A stretch of 64,000 bases of DNA from Microstegium vimineum (GCA_022036555.1 CM039131.1:39084075-39148074), one strand, 5' to 3'; shown: positions 11,765 through 24,393, counted from the first letter of the stretch. A program made the numbers and translations. Notes: a model not told the origin generated them from the sequence alone.

Positions 11765-13673
11765 TGAGAGCCCCATGTGTTTGGTTTTGAGTAATTGATG
11801 AAACCTACCTAAGTACTAACCTTGATCTCTAAGTGTGAATCATGAGATAGGTTGGTACATGCCATGTGATGGAGCTAATGAATCAAAGGTGATGATGGCA
11901 AGGCTCTAGCATGGTAGTGCAAAGGAAGGTGGAAAAGGATTCAAGGCAAAGGTGAAATAGGAATCCATTTTCGATTTGGTGATCAAGACATCTTAGAGGA
12001 TGTGATCACGTTTAGGATAGATAGCTGTACTATCAAGGAGGGAGCTCTCGTGTTTGATTGCGGTTATCATGTGCCACTAGGTTCTTTGCATTGCATTTAA
12101 AATCAATTGAACCAAGTGACACAACCAACCAATTCCAAGATAATTGTGAACTAAAAGCTAACACACGTGCACAAGTGTTGAGATCACTTAGTGTTGGCTC
12201 TTGGAAGCTTGGAAGAAGTTGGAGTGAAGTTTGAGTAGTGCTTGGGCTGAAGAAGAGGTTCGGACAGAGGTCCGGACGCTAGGGTTTCGGTGTGTCCGGA
12301 CCATCGCGTGTGCGTCCGGACACACACCCTAGGTGGCTCGGCTGAGAAGGAGAGTCCGGACGCTCTTTGTGGTCCGGACGCAAGGCTCCAGACACGCGTC
12401 CGGAGTCTCGGTGCTCTCTGTTGGTTTCTATGAAGGTGATCCGGACGCGTGTGTTAGTCCGGACAGGGGCTCCGGTCGTGCGTCCGGCGATGCTCGCTGC
12501 TCTCGGGCGCTCTCGGGTGTTCTGGAATTTATTTTCGGACGCTCGGTGCAGTGCGTCCGGACGCAGGCAACAGTCGCGTCCGGAGACGCGTGGCAGTCTC
12601 TAGTGAAGGCGCGAAGTGAGCCGTTTGAATCGGCAGGTGACCGGACGCTGTTGGGATTGTCCGGACGGCGAGGCACGCGCGTCCGGAGGTCCGCGTCCGG
12701 AGGAAGAACAGAGGCAGTTTCTGAGCTATGGAGGGGAGTCCAGACACAACTTTTAGTCCGGACCCTCCGCTGTTGCTAGCGTTCGGACGGCGCGCAGGAA
12801 GTATTTTGAGGGGGCTAAACGGCTAGTTGTGAGTGTGTGGCTATATAAGGTTGTATGGCCAGCCCTTGGGGGTCTCTCTTGCATAATTTCATCACTCACA
12901 CCCTAGTGCTCATTTGTGAGAGCCTCCACCACTCATCTCATTGATACATGTGCTAATTTCATGAGAGATTGAGTTAATCCAAGTGCATTGCTCATTGATT
13001 GCATACTAGTGGCACTTGGTGATCGTCGTCGTCGTGGGAGTTCTTGTTATTCTTGGAGGTTGCCACCTCCTAGACGGCTTGGAGCGACGAGGATCGTTGA
13101 GCGGAGGAAGGAGATTGTCTCCGGCTCCGATCGGTGGATTGTGAGGGGTTCTTGAACCTTCCCCGCGGGAGTTCGCGAAAGGTATCTCTAGTGAATTGCT
13201 CGTAGCTTGTGGATCCATATCTTGTGTTGGTTGTGCGGCACCCGGTGACGGGTTTGGCGTGTGATGCCAATTAGCGCGTGAACCTCAAAGTAGGTGAATC
13301 GCTACAACGAGGAGTAGCTTGTTGGCAAACAAGTGAACCTCGGTAAAAAATCTTGTGTCACATTGTCTCTACCGAGGATTCTTATTGTGTTTGATTGGTT
13401 ATCTATTGGCTCATCTCTTCTTGGCGGTATAACCTTTCTAAATCTAGCTTTGCACTTACATTCTTACATTCTTGCAAAGTAGAGATTCTAGCTTAGTCTT
13501 GTAGCTCTAGTTCACTAGCTCTTGTGTGTGACATAGGTTATCTTTCAAATAGCTAGAATTGGTAGGTGGCTTGCCTAACCGTAGTGCTAACGCAAACTTG
13601 CTTTACGCCGTGTTTTATTCTAATAAGTTTGCCTAAGTGTTGTTGTAGAATTTTAATAGGCTATGACCTTTTA
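11765..13673 (+). repeat. 3' LTR of Copia-1
   Basis: It is colinear with 3394-5316. It carries more intact CCGGAC units than the 5' LTR. About 28 bases just before the end (the CACCCCCC...ATATCTA stretch of the 5' LTR) are missing, and it ends CCTTTTA rather than CCTTTCA. Confidence 0.9.
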
Positions 13674-14165
13674 ACGTTGTTGTTGCGTCTTTTCTTCTAG
13701 GGCCATCACTTGGGGGCGGCTTTGGAAGAGAAGCTGTCTCTAGAGCTTTTGACTAGCCGCGACGCGCTTTCTTTTGCGAACTCTGAGATTAAACACGCGC
13801 AGGTGAGAGTCACTGAGTTGGAGGGAGAGGTGGATGGACTTCGCTCTCTTGTTGTTTCTAATGAAAATCTTAAGGCGACCGTGGGCAGGCTGGGTGGCAC
13901 TCTTGAAAAAGCGACAGATGGCGAGAAGGCTACCCTGGAGAAGCTTGAGAGAGCGGTCGATGGTGAGAAGGCTGCCTTAGAGCAGCTTGGGACAACAGAG
14001 GCCGTTGCCAGGGCTCTTCGCGAAGAGCTTGACGGAGAGCGCTCGTCTGCTGCCGCCCTTAAGGCACAAATTGATTTGCTAAATGGACGACTGGAGGCTG
14101 CCAGGGTTGCTGGTTTGTCAGCCGTTGATGCTTATTCAAAGGGGTTGGCAGAGTTTGGTGGGCTA

Positions 14166-17100
14166 TGTGACGGAACCTCTTAGGATAGGGCCCACTTGCC
14201 AGGATTAACCGACTCAATCCCAACAGATGATCCAAACCTTAATCAGTCCATCAGGTGTCGCCACTTTGCACGGGTCATCCACCTCTTTCCGAACAGGATC
14301 ACCTCATTACAACCATGATAGAAGTAATACGAAATTTTTACATTACATCAAAGTAGCGGAAATTTAAAGTCATATTACAAACCATAAGTTTTGAAACATA
14401 ACTTAGTGTCATATGATAAGGTTACATCAAGCTGCTGATAGGGTAAGAACAAACAACCGAGGTACTCTTGCCCAAGAGTCAAGCAAAGACAGTTTATTCT
14501 TCATCTTCATCTACACTGACCACGGTCATGCAGCAAGAAGCCACACAAACCGGGTTGTGATCCTCATCTGCAACAGGGGTTAACAAACCCTGAGTACGGG
14601 AGTACTCCACAAGACTTATCCGACAAAGAAAAGTATTTGGTGGACAAAACAGTATGCAAGTCATAGGATTCAAGGTGTGGTTTGCAAGAATCAAGTATTT
14701 TGCAAAAATGAGCATTTATAAAAGAATTGAAATCATTTATGTTATCCATAAGATTACTCAAGTATCGATCTAGATGTATGATCGATGACAAGGTAATAAA
14801 CATCCATAAAGGGATCCAACAAGTATCTAGTTAAAGTGTATTACTACGCGGTAGAGGACAGTGCCATGTTTCCATATCCGAGGAACACGACGATTCGAAC
14901 CGGTTTATCCCAGCTGGGGCTTCCCTATCACACGACATATACAACCTCTTAAAGCACGCATATGACTACCTTTCCCTGGATCCTCTCGCCAAGACCAGGG
15001 TTCCGCCACCCGAGAGCACAGTACACCTCCATCCAGTTCGCTAACTTGGAGGGTACACACTACTCTCGCCATCTCTCCACTCCCAGTGCGGGTTAACTGT
15101 TCTTCAAGCGAGAATAGCCAGAGTCTAGCTTCCTAGAGTATGTGATAAGTACTCCAAAGTCACAACCCTTGGATGTCTACAACGGACGGTTCCTAATCGA
15201 CACAGGCAGAAAGAACCCGCTCACCAGACACCGCTGATGGCTCTCCAACACCGTGTCCGCCCGGTCTCAGATTATTACTTCCAACAACAACATCCCTTTC
15301 TCAGAAAACATAACCATTTGCCGAGGCAATACGCTATGCGTAGGTGACCGGCAATCACCTACTATAAAATTTCTAAGCATCCTAAGCATTTTTGCGAAAA
15401 CTTTGCATCTTTAAACAAGTGGCAAGGTTAAAGGTACAAATAGTACAAGGATAAAGCTATGCATCAAGTAGGAATTTAATAAAGTACCGTAATGCAATAG
15501 TATAAACATAAGTGTATTTAAAGCAATCATTTTAAATACAAGGAAGTGTTTGAATGCACCGGGGCTTGCCTTGGTTGGAGGGATAAACGAACTCGGGCTC
15601 AGATTCAAGAGAGAAAACCTCTTCACTGGAGGTATCCAACCCAACCAACGAACAATCTACATGATATAATGACATGTTTTAGATGATGCTCGAATAGTAA
15701 ACATGATGCTCTACTCAAACAAACATGCTCTTAGGAGAAGACTAAAACAGATTACACCTTGAGTACCACTTCCCTTCATGAAGGAAAGCAACACTAGGTT
15801 ATAAAGCAAAACAATTAAACCCTATTTATCTTGATTATCTAAGTTAACACTTACATCCAGAAGAACTGAGCAAACAACATTACATCAAGCATGTCCAACT
15901 TGTGTTTGTCACTGGACAATGACCATTTGTATCAAATAATCCAAAATCACTCAAAGACTAAAGTTATAATGGTTTCTAAACATTTTATAACTAATTAAAC
16001 AATAAAAGCTATTACTGAGCAAAACAGGAAAAAGGGAAAAACTCTTCAAAAACCCACTGATGGCTAAGACCCGACCATCGGTGGCACAGACGCTCGAGCG
16101 ATGGCGTCGAAGACCACAAAACACGACGGCGAGTCGCCGTCGGTGACCAAACCAGACGGCTACCCCTCCAACCTGCTTCGGCTCGCCGAGCCGAACCCAA
16201 CGATGTGTGCCACAACCCAAACAAACCCTCAGAGACACCTTATCGACGGTGATGACGGTCGACCGGAGTTCGACCGATCGCGCGCCGTCGAGCACAGACC
16301 TCGATCGAAGGAACTAGACCTCGATCGAAGAAGATAGGCCTCGATCGATGAAGCTAGGTCTCGATCAGAGAAGCTAGGCCTCGATAACGACTCAGAGGAC
16401 AACTACGAGCAAGACGCCCAACAGAAACGAGGCTAGAACCTACTAAACTAACCTCGTCGACGACCATGGCGGTGAACCGAGCTCAACCGCACACATGCTG
16501 ACGGACACAGGCCTCGATCGACCCTCGATCGATTCAACCAACAACTGCAGCAAGCTAAGCGGCCCCCAAACAACGCGAAGCGAGCACGAAACGAACTCAG
16601 AGCTAAAAGCAACATCCTTGTCGACGGCACTGGCAGTCGGCGGGGATCTGTGCGACGTGCGCCGGATAAAACACGCACGCGCTCGAGGGCAACTACCCCT
16701 CGAAGCAGACTCAGGACTGCTAGACGAAGCTAGCGCAAGACTTGGATCACAAAAAGATCCACCACAACGACTAGGCGACGAACACACCGCCACGCCGAAC
16801 ATAAACCGCGGCGGCGCTCGAGGACAGAGCTCGAAGGCTCGATCTAAGGATAAACGAGTAGAGCGGAGAGGTCGAGGAGCTCACCCTGGTCACGATGCGC
16901 TAGCAAGCGTGGCCGGAGATGAAGCAGAGACGACTGTCGATGGAGAACGTGCCGGCGGAGACGAAGAACTGCGCGGCAACGAAGATGTTCCCGGAGCTAT
17001 GGTCCACCATTTGCAAAACGGAGAAACCGACAAGAATCAGGGATGAACAAGGATCAAGAACACAAAACAAAAAGACAAAGCGGCTCCTGCGTAGCCCGGT

Positions 17101-17901
17101 CGAGGACTGACCAGAGCGACGGTGGTCTCGTCGGAGCTGAGGAAGACGGAGCCGCGCTGGACGAATGCCGGCTCGATGGGTTAAAACAACTCACCCCGAG
17201 GATGCGCAAGGTCAAGGCGAAGACAATGGAGAAGGATTGAGTGGTTGGACGTGGCTAACGAGCTCGGACGAGTCGTCAATGAAGGTGGAGCGCTCGGCGG
17301 AGCAAAGCAGAGCAGAGTAGAGTAGAGTAGAGTAGTGGCGCGGAAAGGGAGACAGAGAGGACGGGTTCCCGTTTTAAAGACGGCAACGGGTTCCGCGAGG
17401 TCGCCACGTACATGACAAGACGTGAGTCCATGGACAGGAGTCGCACGGAGGTGTCGACAGGTGGCCGGATAGCGGACAGGTGTCGGCGTGGAGCTCAACC
17501 CCGCCATGCAACTGCTTGAAGAAAAAGACTGAACTGACCTTGTGGCTATTTTGCAAAATGCTCAAGCTTCCAGGGGTTTTCAAGAAAAACTTTGAACACA
17601 AAAGATGCTCAAAATTTCAAGATCTACAACTTTGCTTAAACAACCATAAGCAAAAACTTTATAGATTTTGAAAATCATGTTTAGGGTTTAATCCACCCCC
17701 TCTGGGAAATAGGGTTTGGATTCCAGATTTTAATTTGAGAATTTGAAAAGATGACCTGCATTCAAACAACTGATCAAACACAAGCCAGTAAACTCATTTT
17801 AGTTCAATGCATAACCAGGTTTTCAAACAAATGAAAGATGCTTAATGCATATGATGACATGATCATATTTTAATTAAGTTATTAACACCCGGGGTGTTAC
17901 A
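14166..17901 (-). mobile_element. LTR-like element B, complete, inside the aORF (probable solo LTR)
   Basis: This 3736-bp insert is bracketed by the perfect 5-bp duplication GGCTA (14161-14165 and 17902-17906). Its ends on the plus strand are TGTGACGGAACC and GGGTGTTACA, so on the minus strand it reads TGTAACACCC...TCACA. The right half (16050-17400) is GC-rich and includes a CCTCGATCGA minisatellite (16303-16396) and an AGAGT microsatellite near 17302-17336. No credible coding frame was found. The TG...CA ends, 5-bp TSD and lack of genes point to a solo LTR of a long-LTR Gypsy family. Confidence 0.75.
16303..16396. repeat. Minisatellite CCTCGATCGA-type in LTR-like element B
   Basis: Four to five units of about 20-24 bp share the core CCTCGATCGAAGAA. 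Confidence 0.75.
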
Positions 17902-18897
17902 GGCTAGTTCCTCCGGTGCCTGATAACTCATCAGCTCTCAGTATCTTCAACTGGTTGCGGATTGAGTTTGGTAAGCTTCCGAACTTCATTGCCAAGGCCA
18001 ACGACTTCGCAGCGCTTTCCGGAGTTTCTAACTTTGCGAGGGCTTTGGTTGATGGTGGCTGCGAACATGTGGCTGCTTTGAAATGCCGGTCTTACCCGCA
18101 GCCCGTACCGCCTTCTTCGATGGCGAAGCCAGTTTTTAAGGCTATTACGAACTTTATGTATTATTTCTGGGCTAAGTTTGGCCGAAGCGATGCTCGTACT
18201 TTGGCAGAGGCTAGGCGTCAGGAGGTGAGTCATCGGCTGTTTAGTTTATTGTTGTCTCTTAGTGCTTTATATTAGCTGGTTTGCTGACTGCTTATGTTTG
18301 CCAACGCAGGCTCTGACTAAAGCTGCTGCTGGCACGAGGGAGGAGGTGTTATTGTCGTTGGTGAAGCTCATGCTCCTGTAACTCAAGACCTTCCCTCCAC
18401 TTCTCTTGGTGGTGAGACTGGCGCTGCTTCTGGTGCGCCTCCGGGAACTACAAGTGTTGTTGCTGCTAGTGGAGTGAAACCCGAGATACCTGTACCCTTG
18501 TTTGAAGAGGTGGGGGCACTGAGTGTTAGTTTAGAATTCATGGTCGGGCCTGCGTGCCTTCGCAATGATCCCTGATGGGGGTTGTGTAAATAACTTTTGT
18601 GATATTCTGATGGTGGCTTTTGTTATTATAATGCCTTTTAGCGGTGTTTTCTTTCGTATTGATGCTTGTGATCATCCCGCGTAGGTTACCTTCGACGGCC
18701 CTGTGCGAGACGTGCTTCCTCTGACACTGATGCGCGATGGCGTCTATGTCGACGACGACTTGTGGGAATACTGGTGCCACAATAACCCGCAGCCTTTGGT
18801 TGATAAGTTGTTCGAGTTTGTTTTACATTCTATCGATGACTGGAACGTTGTGTTTGTTCGTTCCTTGGCTTGGCGGGGCCCTATTGACCCGTTGTAA

Positions 18898-21611
18898 ATT
18901 TAGTTCGCGTGCTGGGCCTTCGCGCCCTGTGATGTACTGGTTTCTTTTGTTTGTTGTGTTGAACTTGCATTACCGATGACTCGCTATGGGTAACGTTTTA
19001 TTACTGTACAACGGTGCGTCTATGTGGCTCCTTCATTACAGTTCTTTGGACTTTCGTGTCCTAATATTTCTGAGTGTGCGCTTGCATCTCTAGGTACGTG
19101 CCCTTCCGTCGAAGGCTTTGTTTGAAGGAGAGCTCAAGTTCTGTAAGGCTTTGTGGTTGTGTGCTTCTCGATTTTCTGTGTCCTGATATTGCTTGTACAG
19201 ACGACTTCTTTACGTCTTGACTTTGATTCCTTTGAGGTGATGCTTCTATTATGAGCCTTCGCGTGGTGATGTCTTTTTGTGTTGCTGGCTTGGCAAGACT
19301 CCAGCCTGCATTGTCTTTCCCCCTACTCTCGAGTGACCGCTTACCACTCGGGTTGTTTGGGTTGTGTCTGAGCTTTATGCTGTTGGGGAGGGGTTGATAT
19401 TTGTTTTATAGTGCGCTTCCTCCGTTGTTTTAGGTGTAGCCATGAATGTTATGCACATGGCGCCTTTAGTTTAGAGGTGAATTATTACGGCCTCTGCATT
19501 GAATATTGTGGCCCCCCTTCTTTTGCCTGCATTTTTGTAGGTTTGTTAAATGTCCTTGTCATTGGCTTTTATTTAGCCATGTGCCTTAGTGCCTGTTTTG
19601 TCACGACTTTTGCTAAGACAAGACGTATCGTGGGCGCGGAGGTCCTCTCGCCCGTTCAGCTATTTTAGCTGTGGTGTAACAGAGGTTCTCTTGTATGTTC
19701 GTTGTGTCGAATGGTTTGGCCTTGCTGCTGGCCACTTTCGATGTTTTTGATTTCTGCTAACGCTAGCGGGGTCTAGCGGCGTTTTCCTAGTTTTGTTCCC
19801 GCGAGACGAATTTGCATAGGTCGGTATAGAGACCTTCGACACATTACTTCCATGACGGCTTATATTTTGGATAGAAATGAGCTCTGGGCTTGTTACATAC
19901 ACAGCGCATTGCTTTACAATTAGTGCGAAGGCCTTCCTAGTTTCTATGTTTTAGGTGTTCAGCCACTTCTCGCTTCTGACCATGGACGCCTTCGCCCGAC
20001 TTCTCCACACCGTGCAGTGGGACACGCATGCCGGTCTTCGGCCCAGGCTTGGTCTCAACCTGGGAGTTGTTGAAGTGGCCTGGGCCTTGCCATTTCTGGC
20101 GCTCGAAGACCTGCTTCGGGTGGTAGCTGGCCGGGCCTTTGCGCTGGCTTGGCGTTTTGGCCATGACCGCCTTCGCCCGCACCCTTGCAGAAGAAGTCGT
20201 GCAGCGGGATGCGTGCTGGCCTTCGTGGCTTCTTCCACCTCGACCTGGGTGGTGGTGTGGTGGGCTGGCCTTCGCGGTTTCTGACGCTCGAAGATCTGCT
20301 TCAGGCTGTCAGGCGATGGCTTGGCGCTCATGAATGGCGTGGGGAGGGGGAATTTTTGCTGTGATCGAGTCCCTTGAGCCGGTGTGAGGGGAGGTTACGA
20401 GCCTTCGCGCGGTAATCTCCCACCGTCGATTCCGCTGCCTGATAGTCGACAAGCGGAGGCCGGTTCTTAACAGGAGTGCCCTCCTTTTTATGAGTCTTCG
20501 CACGGTGTTCGTGGGATCTAACCCCTCTTTTTGTGTCTTAAGGAAACATCTTCTTCCATGGCAAGTTTTGTGGATTTACTTCTAGCTTCCGGTTCTGCTT
20601 TGAGGGACGAAGGTCTGGGCTGCCGGCTTGGCTCCCTTTTTGTGTTTTCTGTTAGCTGCCCTTGGCTTTGATTTTGGTATGGGGTGCGGATTTGGTGGTT
20701 TGGGCAGTCGGTTCGGTTGCCTTTTATAGTGATCTGGGGTCGAGCTTTTACTGCGAAGTGTTGTTGGGGAGTAGTGGTTGTTAGGTGGGCGTTTAGCCTT
20801 AGCTATTGAGCGAGTTATTGCGGCCTTCGCATTGAATGCTGGGACCCCGTTCTGCCTGCGTCTTTGCAGGGCTTTTGAAGGGTTCTGACATTAGCTTTAC
20901 TTAGCCATGTGCCTCGGGACCTGTCTTGTCAGGACTTTTTCCGAGTTTGAGTGCCTCGTGGGCGCGAAGGTTGTGCCGCTTGTTCAGCCTTTTGCCTCGG
21001 TGCCCGACTTGGTAGGACTTTTCCGAGTTTCAAATGCCTCTTGGGCGCGGAGGTCCGACCGCTATTTCAGCTTTTAGCTGTGAGTAGCGGAGGTCCTCTA
21101 TGCGTATTGGTTTGTCGAATGGTGTGGCCTCGTTGCTGGCCACTTTCGACGTTTCTGCTTTTGAGTTTTTTCGGGGATAACCTCTTTATAATTTCAGAGG
21201 GTTTTTACAAAGGTGTCGCGTCTTCAAAAACCTCACGCCCTTGATTTAGGGTTCCCCTATGAGGAAAAGAGTACGGCGCCTTGCGAAGTAGCTACGAAAG
21301 TAAAATGTTGGAAAAAGGTAAATCTACCTACAAGCCGACCTTCGCTTATATCTTTGCAAAGGCCGGTTTTTACATCAGACGTAGAATCTTTTTAGGTTGG
21401 CAGAGTTCCAGGTATGCGTAGTCGTTCTGCCTTCGTTGTCTGTTAGCTGGAATGCCTTTGGTCGTCCTGCGGCCTTCGCGATGAAAGGTCCTTCCCATTT
21501 TGGTTCTAACTTTCCAGCTGTTTCTGCGTTTGGTTTCCTTCAAAGAACGAGGTCTCCGTCTTTGATGTTTTTATGTATGATTTTGCTATCCCTCCATTCT
21601 TTCGTTTTTTC
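18898..21611. other. Tat element spacer between aORF and pol
   Basis: This is 2.7 kb of GC-moderate sequence rich in the words CCTTCGC and GCGGAGG, without convincing ORFs. It contains two diverged direct copies (about 19500-19760 and 20830-21170, sharing GCCATGTGCCT and CTGGCCACTTTCGA). A second pair lies at about 19981-20155 and 20162-20330, sharing GACCGCCTTCGCCC-like and GCGCTCGAAGA blocks. Such repeats are a known feature of Tat 3' regions. Confidence 0.6.
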
Positions 21612-24393
21612 CTAGTACTTGGCTATGTTTTGCACTGCCTCTAATCTTGTTCCTTCTATTGCTTCCTTAGAGTATTCTTCGTCTAAAGCCATTGCATGCT
21701 TTGTTACTCTTAGGCTTTGGAGGTTTGCTTCCTCTTGTAACATTGCTTCTTCGCCATATAGTAACTTGAATGGGGTGAAACCGGTTGCTCTTGATGTCAT
21801 TGTATTATGAGACCATACCACTCTTGGCAGCTCCTCTATCCATTTTCCTTTGCGACCGGTTGAACAGGGTCTTTGCGATGGCGGAGAAGATGATCCTGTT
21901 TGATCTTTCTACAGCTCCGTTGGACTCTGGATGGTAGACCGAGGCGAAGGCTACCTGGGTCCCGATGCCCTTGTAGTATTGCTTGAAAAGATCTGAATCG
22001 AATTGTTTATCGTTGTCTACTGTCAAGGTTCTCGGCACTCCAAATCTGCGGATAATGTTCTACCAGAAGAATTTCCTTACTGTTTTGGAGGTTATCCTTG
22101 CTAATGGCTTTGCCTCTATCCATCTTGTGAAATATTCCACGACAACTACTGCAAATTTGTTCCCCCTTGCGAAGGTGGGAAGGATCCTACCAGATCCATG
22201 CCCTATCGCTGTAGTGGCCATGTTGGTGGTATGAGCTGGATGATTGCTGCCGGCAACCTTTGGTGCGGTGCCAGATGCTGACATGCTTCGCAGGTTTTTG
22301 TTATTTCTTCTGCATCCTGTAAATGTGTTGGCCAATAGAATCCTTGGCGTATTGCCTTCGCAGATAAGGCTTGAGAGCCTATGTGAGATCCGCAGATCCC
22401 GAATGTATTTCTTGCAAGAGATTCTTTCCATCTTCGCTTGAGATGGATTTTAGTAGCGGCTTCGCGCCCTGGCGGCTATCCTTGCTCTTTCGGTGCAATT
22501 TTGGTCGTCTTCCTCATTGTTCAGATGCCTTTGGATTGGTTTTCTCCAATCTTCCTTGCATAGTGCGAGCACTTGCTTTGTTAATTATGTTGTCAAAGGT
22601 TCGGTGAGTTCTAGGTAGAAGGTTCCTTCGGGCAGTGGTGTTCCATTTGCCGTTGCCTTCGCTAGCTCGTCTACTTCGGCGTTGGATGCTCTTGGTATAT
22701 GATCAACTGTGAATCCTTGGAACTTTCTTTCTGCTGTTCTTACGAGAGTGAGGTACTTTGCCAATTCTGGCTCACATGCCGTGAAATATTTCTCTACTTG
22801 GCCTGCTACTATTTGGGAGTCTGTCTTGATCCCTAGTCTTTGCGCACCCATGCTTTTTGCCTTTGCCAAGGCCAGAGCTAGGCCTTCGTATTCTGCAACG
22901 TTGTTGGTGGCCTTGAACATCAACTTTGCTGCGTACTTAGTTCGTACTCCTGATGGTGAGATCAGAATTGCGGAGGCTCCGACTCCTTTCTTTCCCCAGG
23001 CTCCGTCAATGAATGTTGTCCAAGATTGGTCATCATTTATCTTGTGTACCGCCTCATGCGGAGTCCAGTCTGCTACGAAATCTGCTAGAGCTTGTGATTT
23101 GATGTCTGTTCCGGGTACATAGCTGATGTTGTACTATGATAGCTCTGCTGTCCATTTTGCTGTTCTACCGGAGGCTTCTTTATTCCTGAAGATGTCGCCT
23201 AGGGGTTGCGTCGAGGGTACCGTTATCTCGTGGGCTTGGATGTAGTGCTTGAGCTTTCTTGATGATATTAGGACTGCATATCTCGTGGGCTTGGATGTAG
23301 TGCTTGAGCTTTCTTGATGATATCAGGATTGCATATGCAATCTTCTCCACCTCTGAGTAATTTAGCTTTGCCCCTGACAATGCTTCTTAGATGTATAAAT
23401 TGGGTATTGGTGTTTGATGCCTTCGGCTTCTCTCTCTTGAGTTAGCACTGCGCTTACTGCATGCTCTGTAGCTGCTACGTAAAGTAATAAGGGTGTTTCT
23501 GGGGTGGCTGTTGTGACAACCAGGTCACTTGCTAGGTAGGCTTTCAGCTGTTGAAATGCCTTCAACTACTGTTCCCCCCATTTGAACTTTTCTGAGCCCC
23601 TAAGTACCTTGAAGAATGGTAAGCTTCGCTCTACTGATTTGGAGATGAATCTGTTCAGTGTTGCAATTCTTCCTGTTAGCTTTTGCACTTGTTTTCTAGT
23701 TGCTGGTTCAACCATTGCCTTGATTGCTCTTGTTTTGTCTGGGTTGGCCTGTATACCCTCCGGGCCTATCATGCATCCAAGCATCTTTCCTTTGCTTACC
23801 CCGAAGACGCATTTCTCCGGGTTTAGCTTGAGGCCTGCTTCCCTTAAATTTGCGAAGGTTTCTCTGAGATCTCCTAAATGTCCTGCCTCGCTTTTACTTA
23901 TGACTATGATGTCGTCGACATAGACTATGATGTTGCACTGCAGTTGGGGTCCCAGTACTACCTTGGTCATTCTTGCGAAGGTTGATCCTGCGTTTTTCAG
24001 TCCTTCTGGCATTCTGACGAAGCAGTATGTGCCGAATGGTGTTGTGAAGCTTGTTTTGTCTTCGTCCTCTTTTTTGAGCCAGATTTGGTGGTAACCCGAA
24101 AAACAATCCAACATCGAGAACCTTTTGCACCCTCTTGGTAGAGGGAATGTGTCTTTCTTGCATGCTTTGTTTATGTCCGTGAAGTCGATGCACATTCGCA
24201 TTTTGCCGTTCTTTTTCGGCACGAGTACCACGTTGGATAACCAATTAGAGTACTTGACTTCTCTGATGACCTTCGCATCTAGCAGTCTTAAGTCCTCGGC
24301 CTTTGCTGCTAGCACTCTGTCCTCTGACATCATCCTTTGCCTTTGCTTCTTTGGCTTGCATTGTTCGTTTACGTCCAGCGAGTGCTCTATCAA
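21612..24393 (-). pseudogene. Tat-type Gypsy pol: RT, RNase H, second RNase H, integrase
   Basis: On the minus strand the reverse transcriptase (24393-23566) shows SNVVLVPKKNGKMRMCIDF, SGYHQIWLKKEDEDKTSF, GTYCFVRMPEGLKNAGSTF and YVDDII. A first RNase H (23565-23180) follows with LLLYVAATEHAVSAVL. A second, separate RNase H (22923-22585) has NNVAEYEGLALALAKA, KTDSQIVAGQV and HIPRASNAEVDELAKA, the archaeal-type RNase H acquired by Tat elements. The integrase core (22431-21612) has LTVDNDKQFDSD and YHPESNGAVERSNR. The frame is broken several times, including by a 55-bp tandem duplication at 23225-23334. Confidence 0.88.

Larger units (their letters stand above)
3394..13673 (+). mobile_element. 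Complete SIRE-like Copia retrotransposon (Copia-1)
   Basis: This 10.28-kb element has two LTRs of about 1.9 kb (3394-5316 and 11765-13673), a primer-binding site, gag, a pol in Copia order (protease, integrase, reverse transcriptase, RNase H), about 1.1 kb of non-coding sequence and a polypurine tract. It lies in an intron of the aORF. The flanks are ACGCT (3389-3393) and ACGTT (13674-13678), a 5-bp target duplication with one mismatch. The LTRs differ at a few percent of positions by eye, often C-to-T or G-to-A in CG or CCGG contexts. Several stop codons and one frameshift break gag and pol, so this copy cannot encode its own proteins. Confidence 0.93.
936..18897 (+). pseudogene. Antisense accessory ORF (aORF) of the Tat-type Gypsy element, split by three insertions
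   Basis: This is a spliced ORF on the plus strand, opposite to the element's gag-pol. It reads through exons 936-1524, 1621-1770, 1850-1918, 1995-2021 plus 3274-3320, 13701-14165 plus 17907-18224, 18310 onward and 18685-18897. Each of the first five junctions has GT...AG and keeps phase. Codons continue exactly across the three inserts once one TSD copy is removed, or, for the Copia, because it sits in an intron. Exon 1 encodes a Pro/Ser/Ala-rich acidic region with FHDPWLFYLDEDD. Exon 5 encodes a heptad-rich coiled coil (GEVDGLRSLVVSNENLKATV). Later exons encode FNWLRIEFGKLP and a C-terminus ending GPIDPL. Tat elements (Grande, Retand) are known to carry an antisense ORF between pol and the 3' LTR, and the location fits. 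A frameshift near 18350 and the missing N-terminus make this a pseudogene. Confidence 0.75.

Noticed and set aside
1..15115. The inverted repeat between 1-935 and 14166-15115 as ends of one giant transposon
   Set aside because: Element B has its own perfect GGCTA target duplication and a second end at 17901, so the inverted pair is two independent insertions of related elements.
16101..17507. Several open frames of 60-180 residues in element B
   Set aside because: They lie in the GC-rich half of an LTR-like element, conflict between strands and show no domain.
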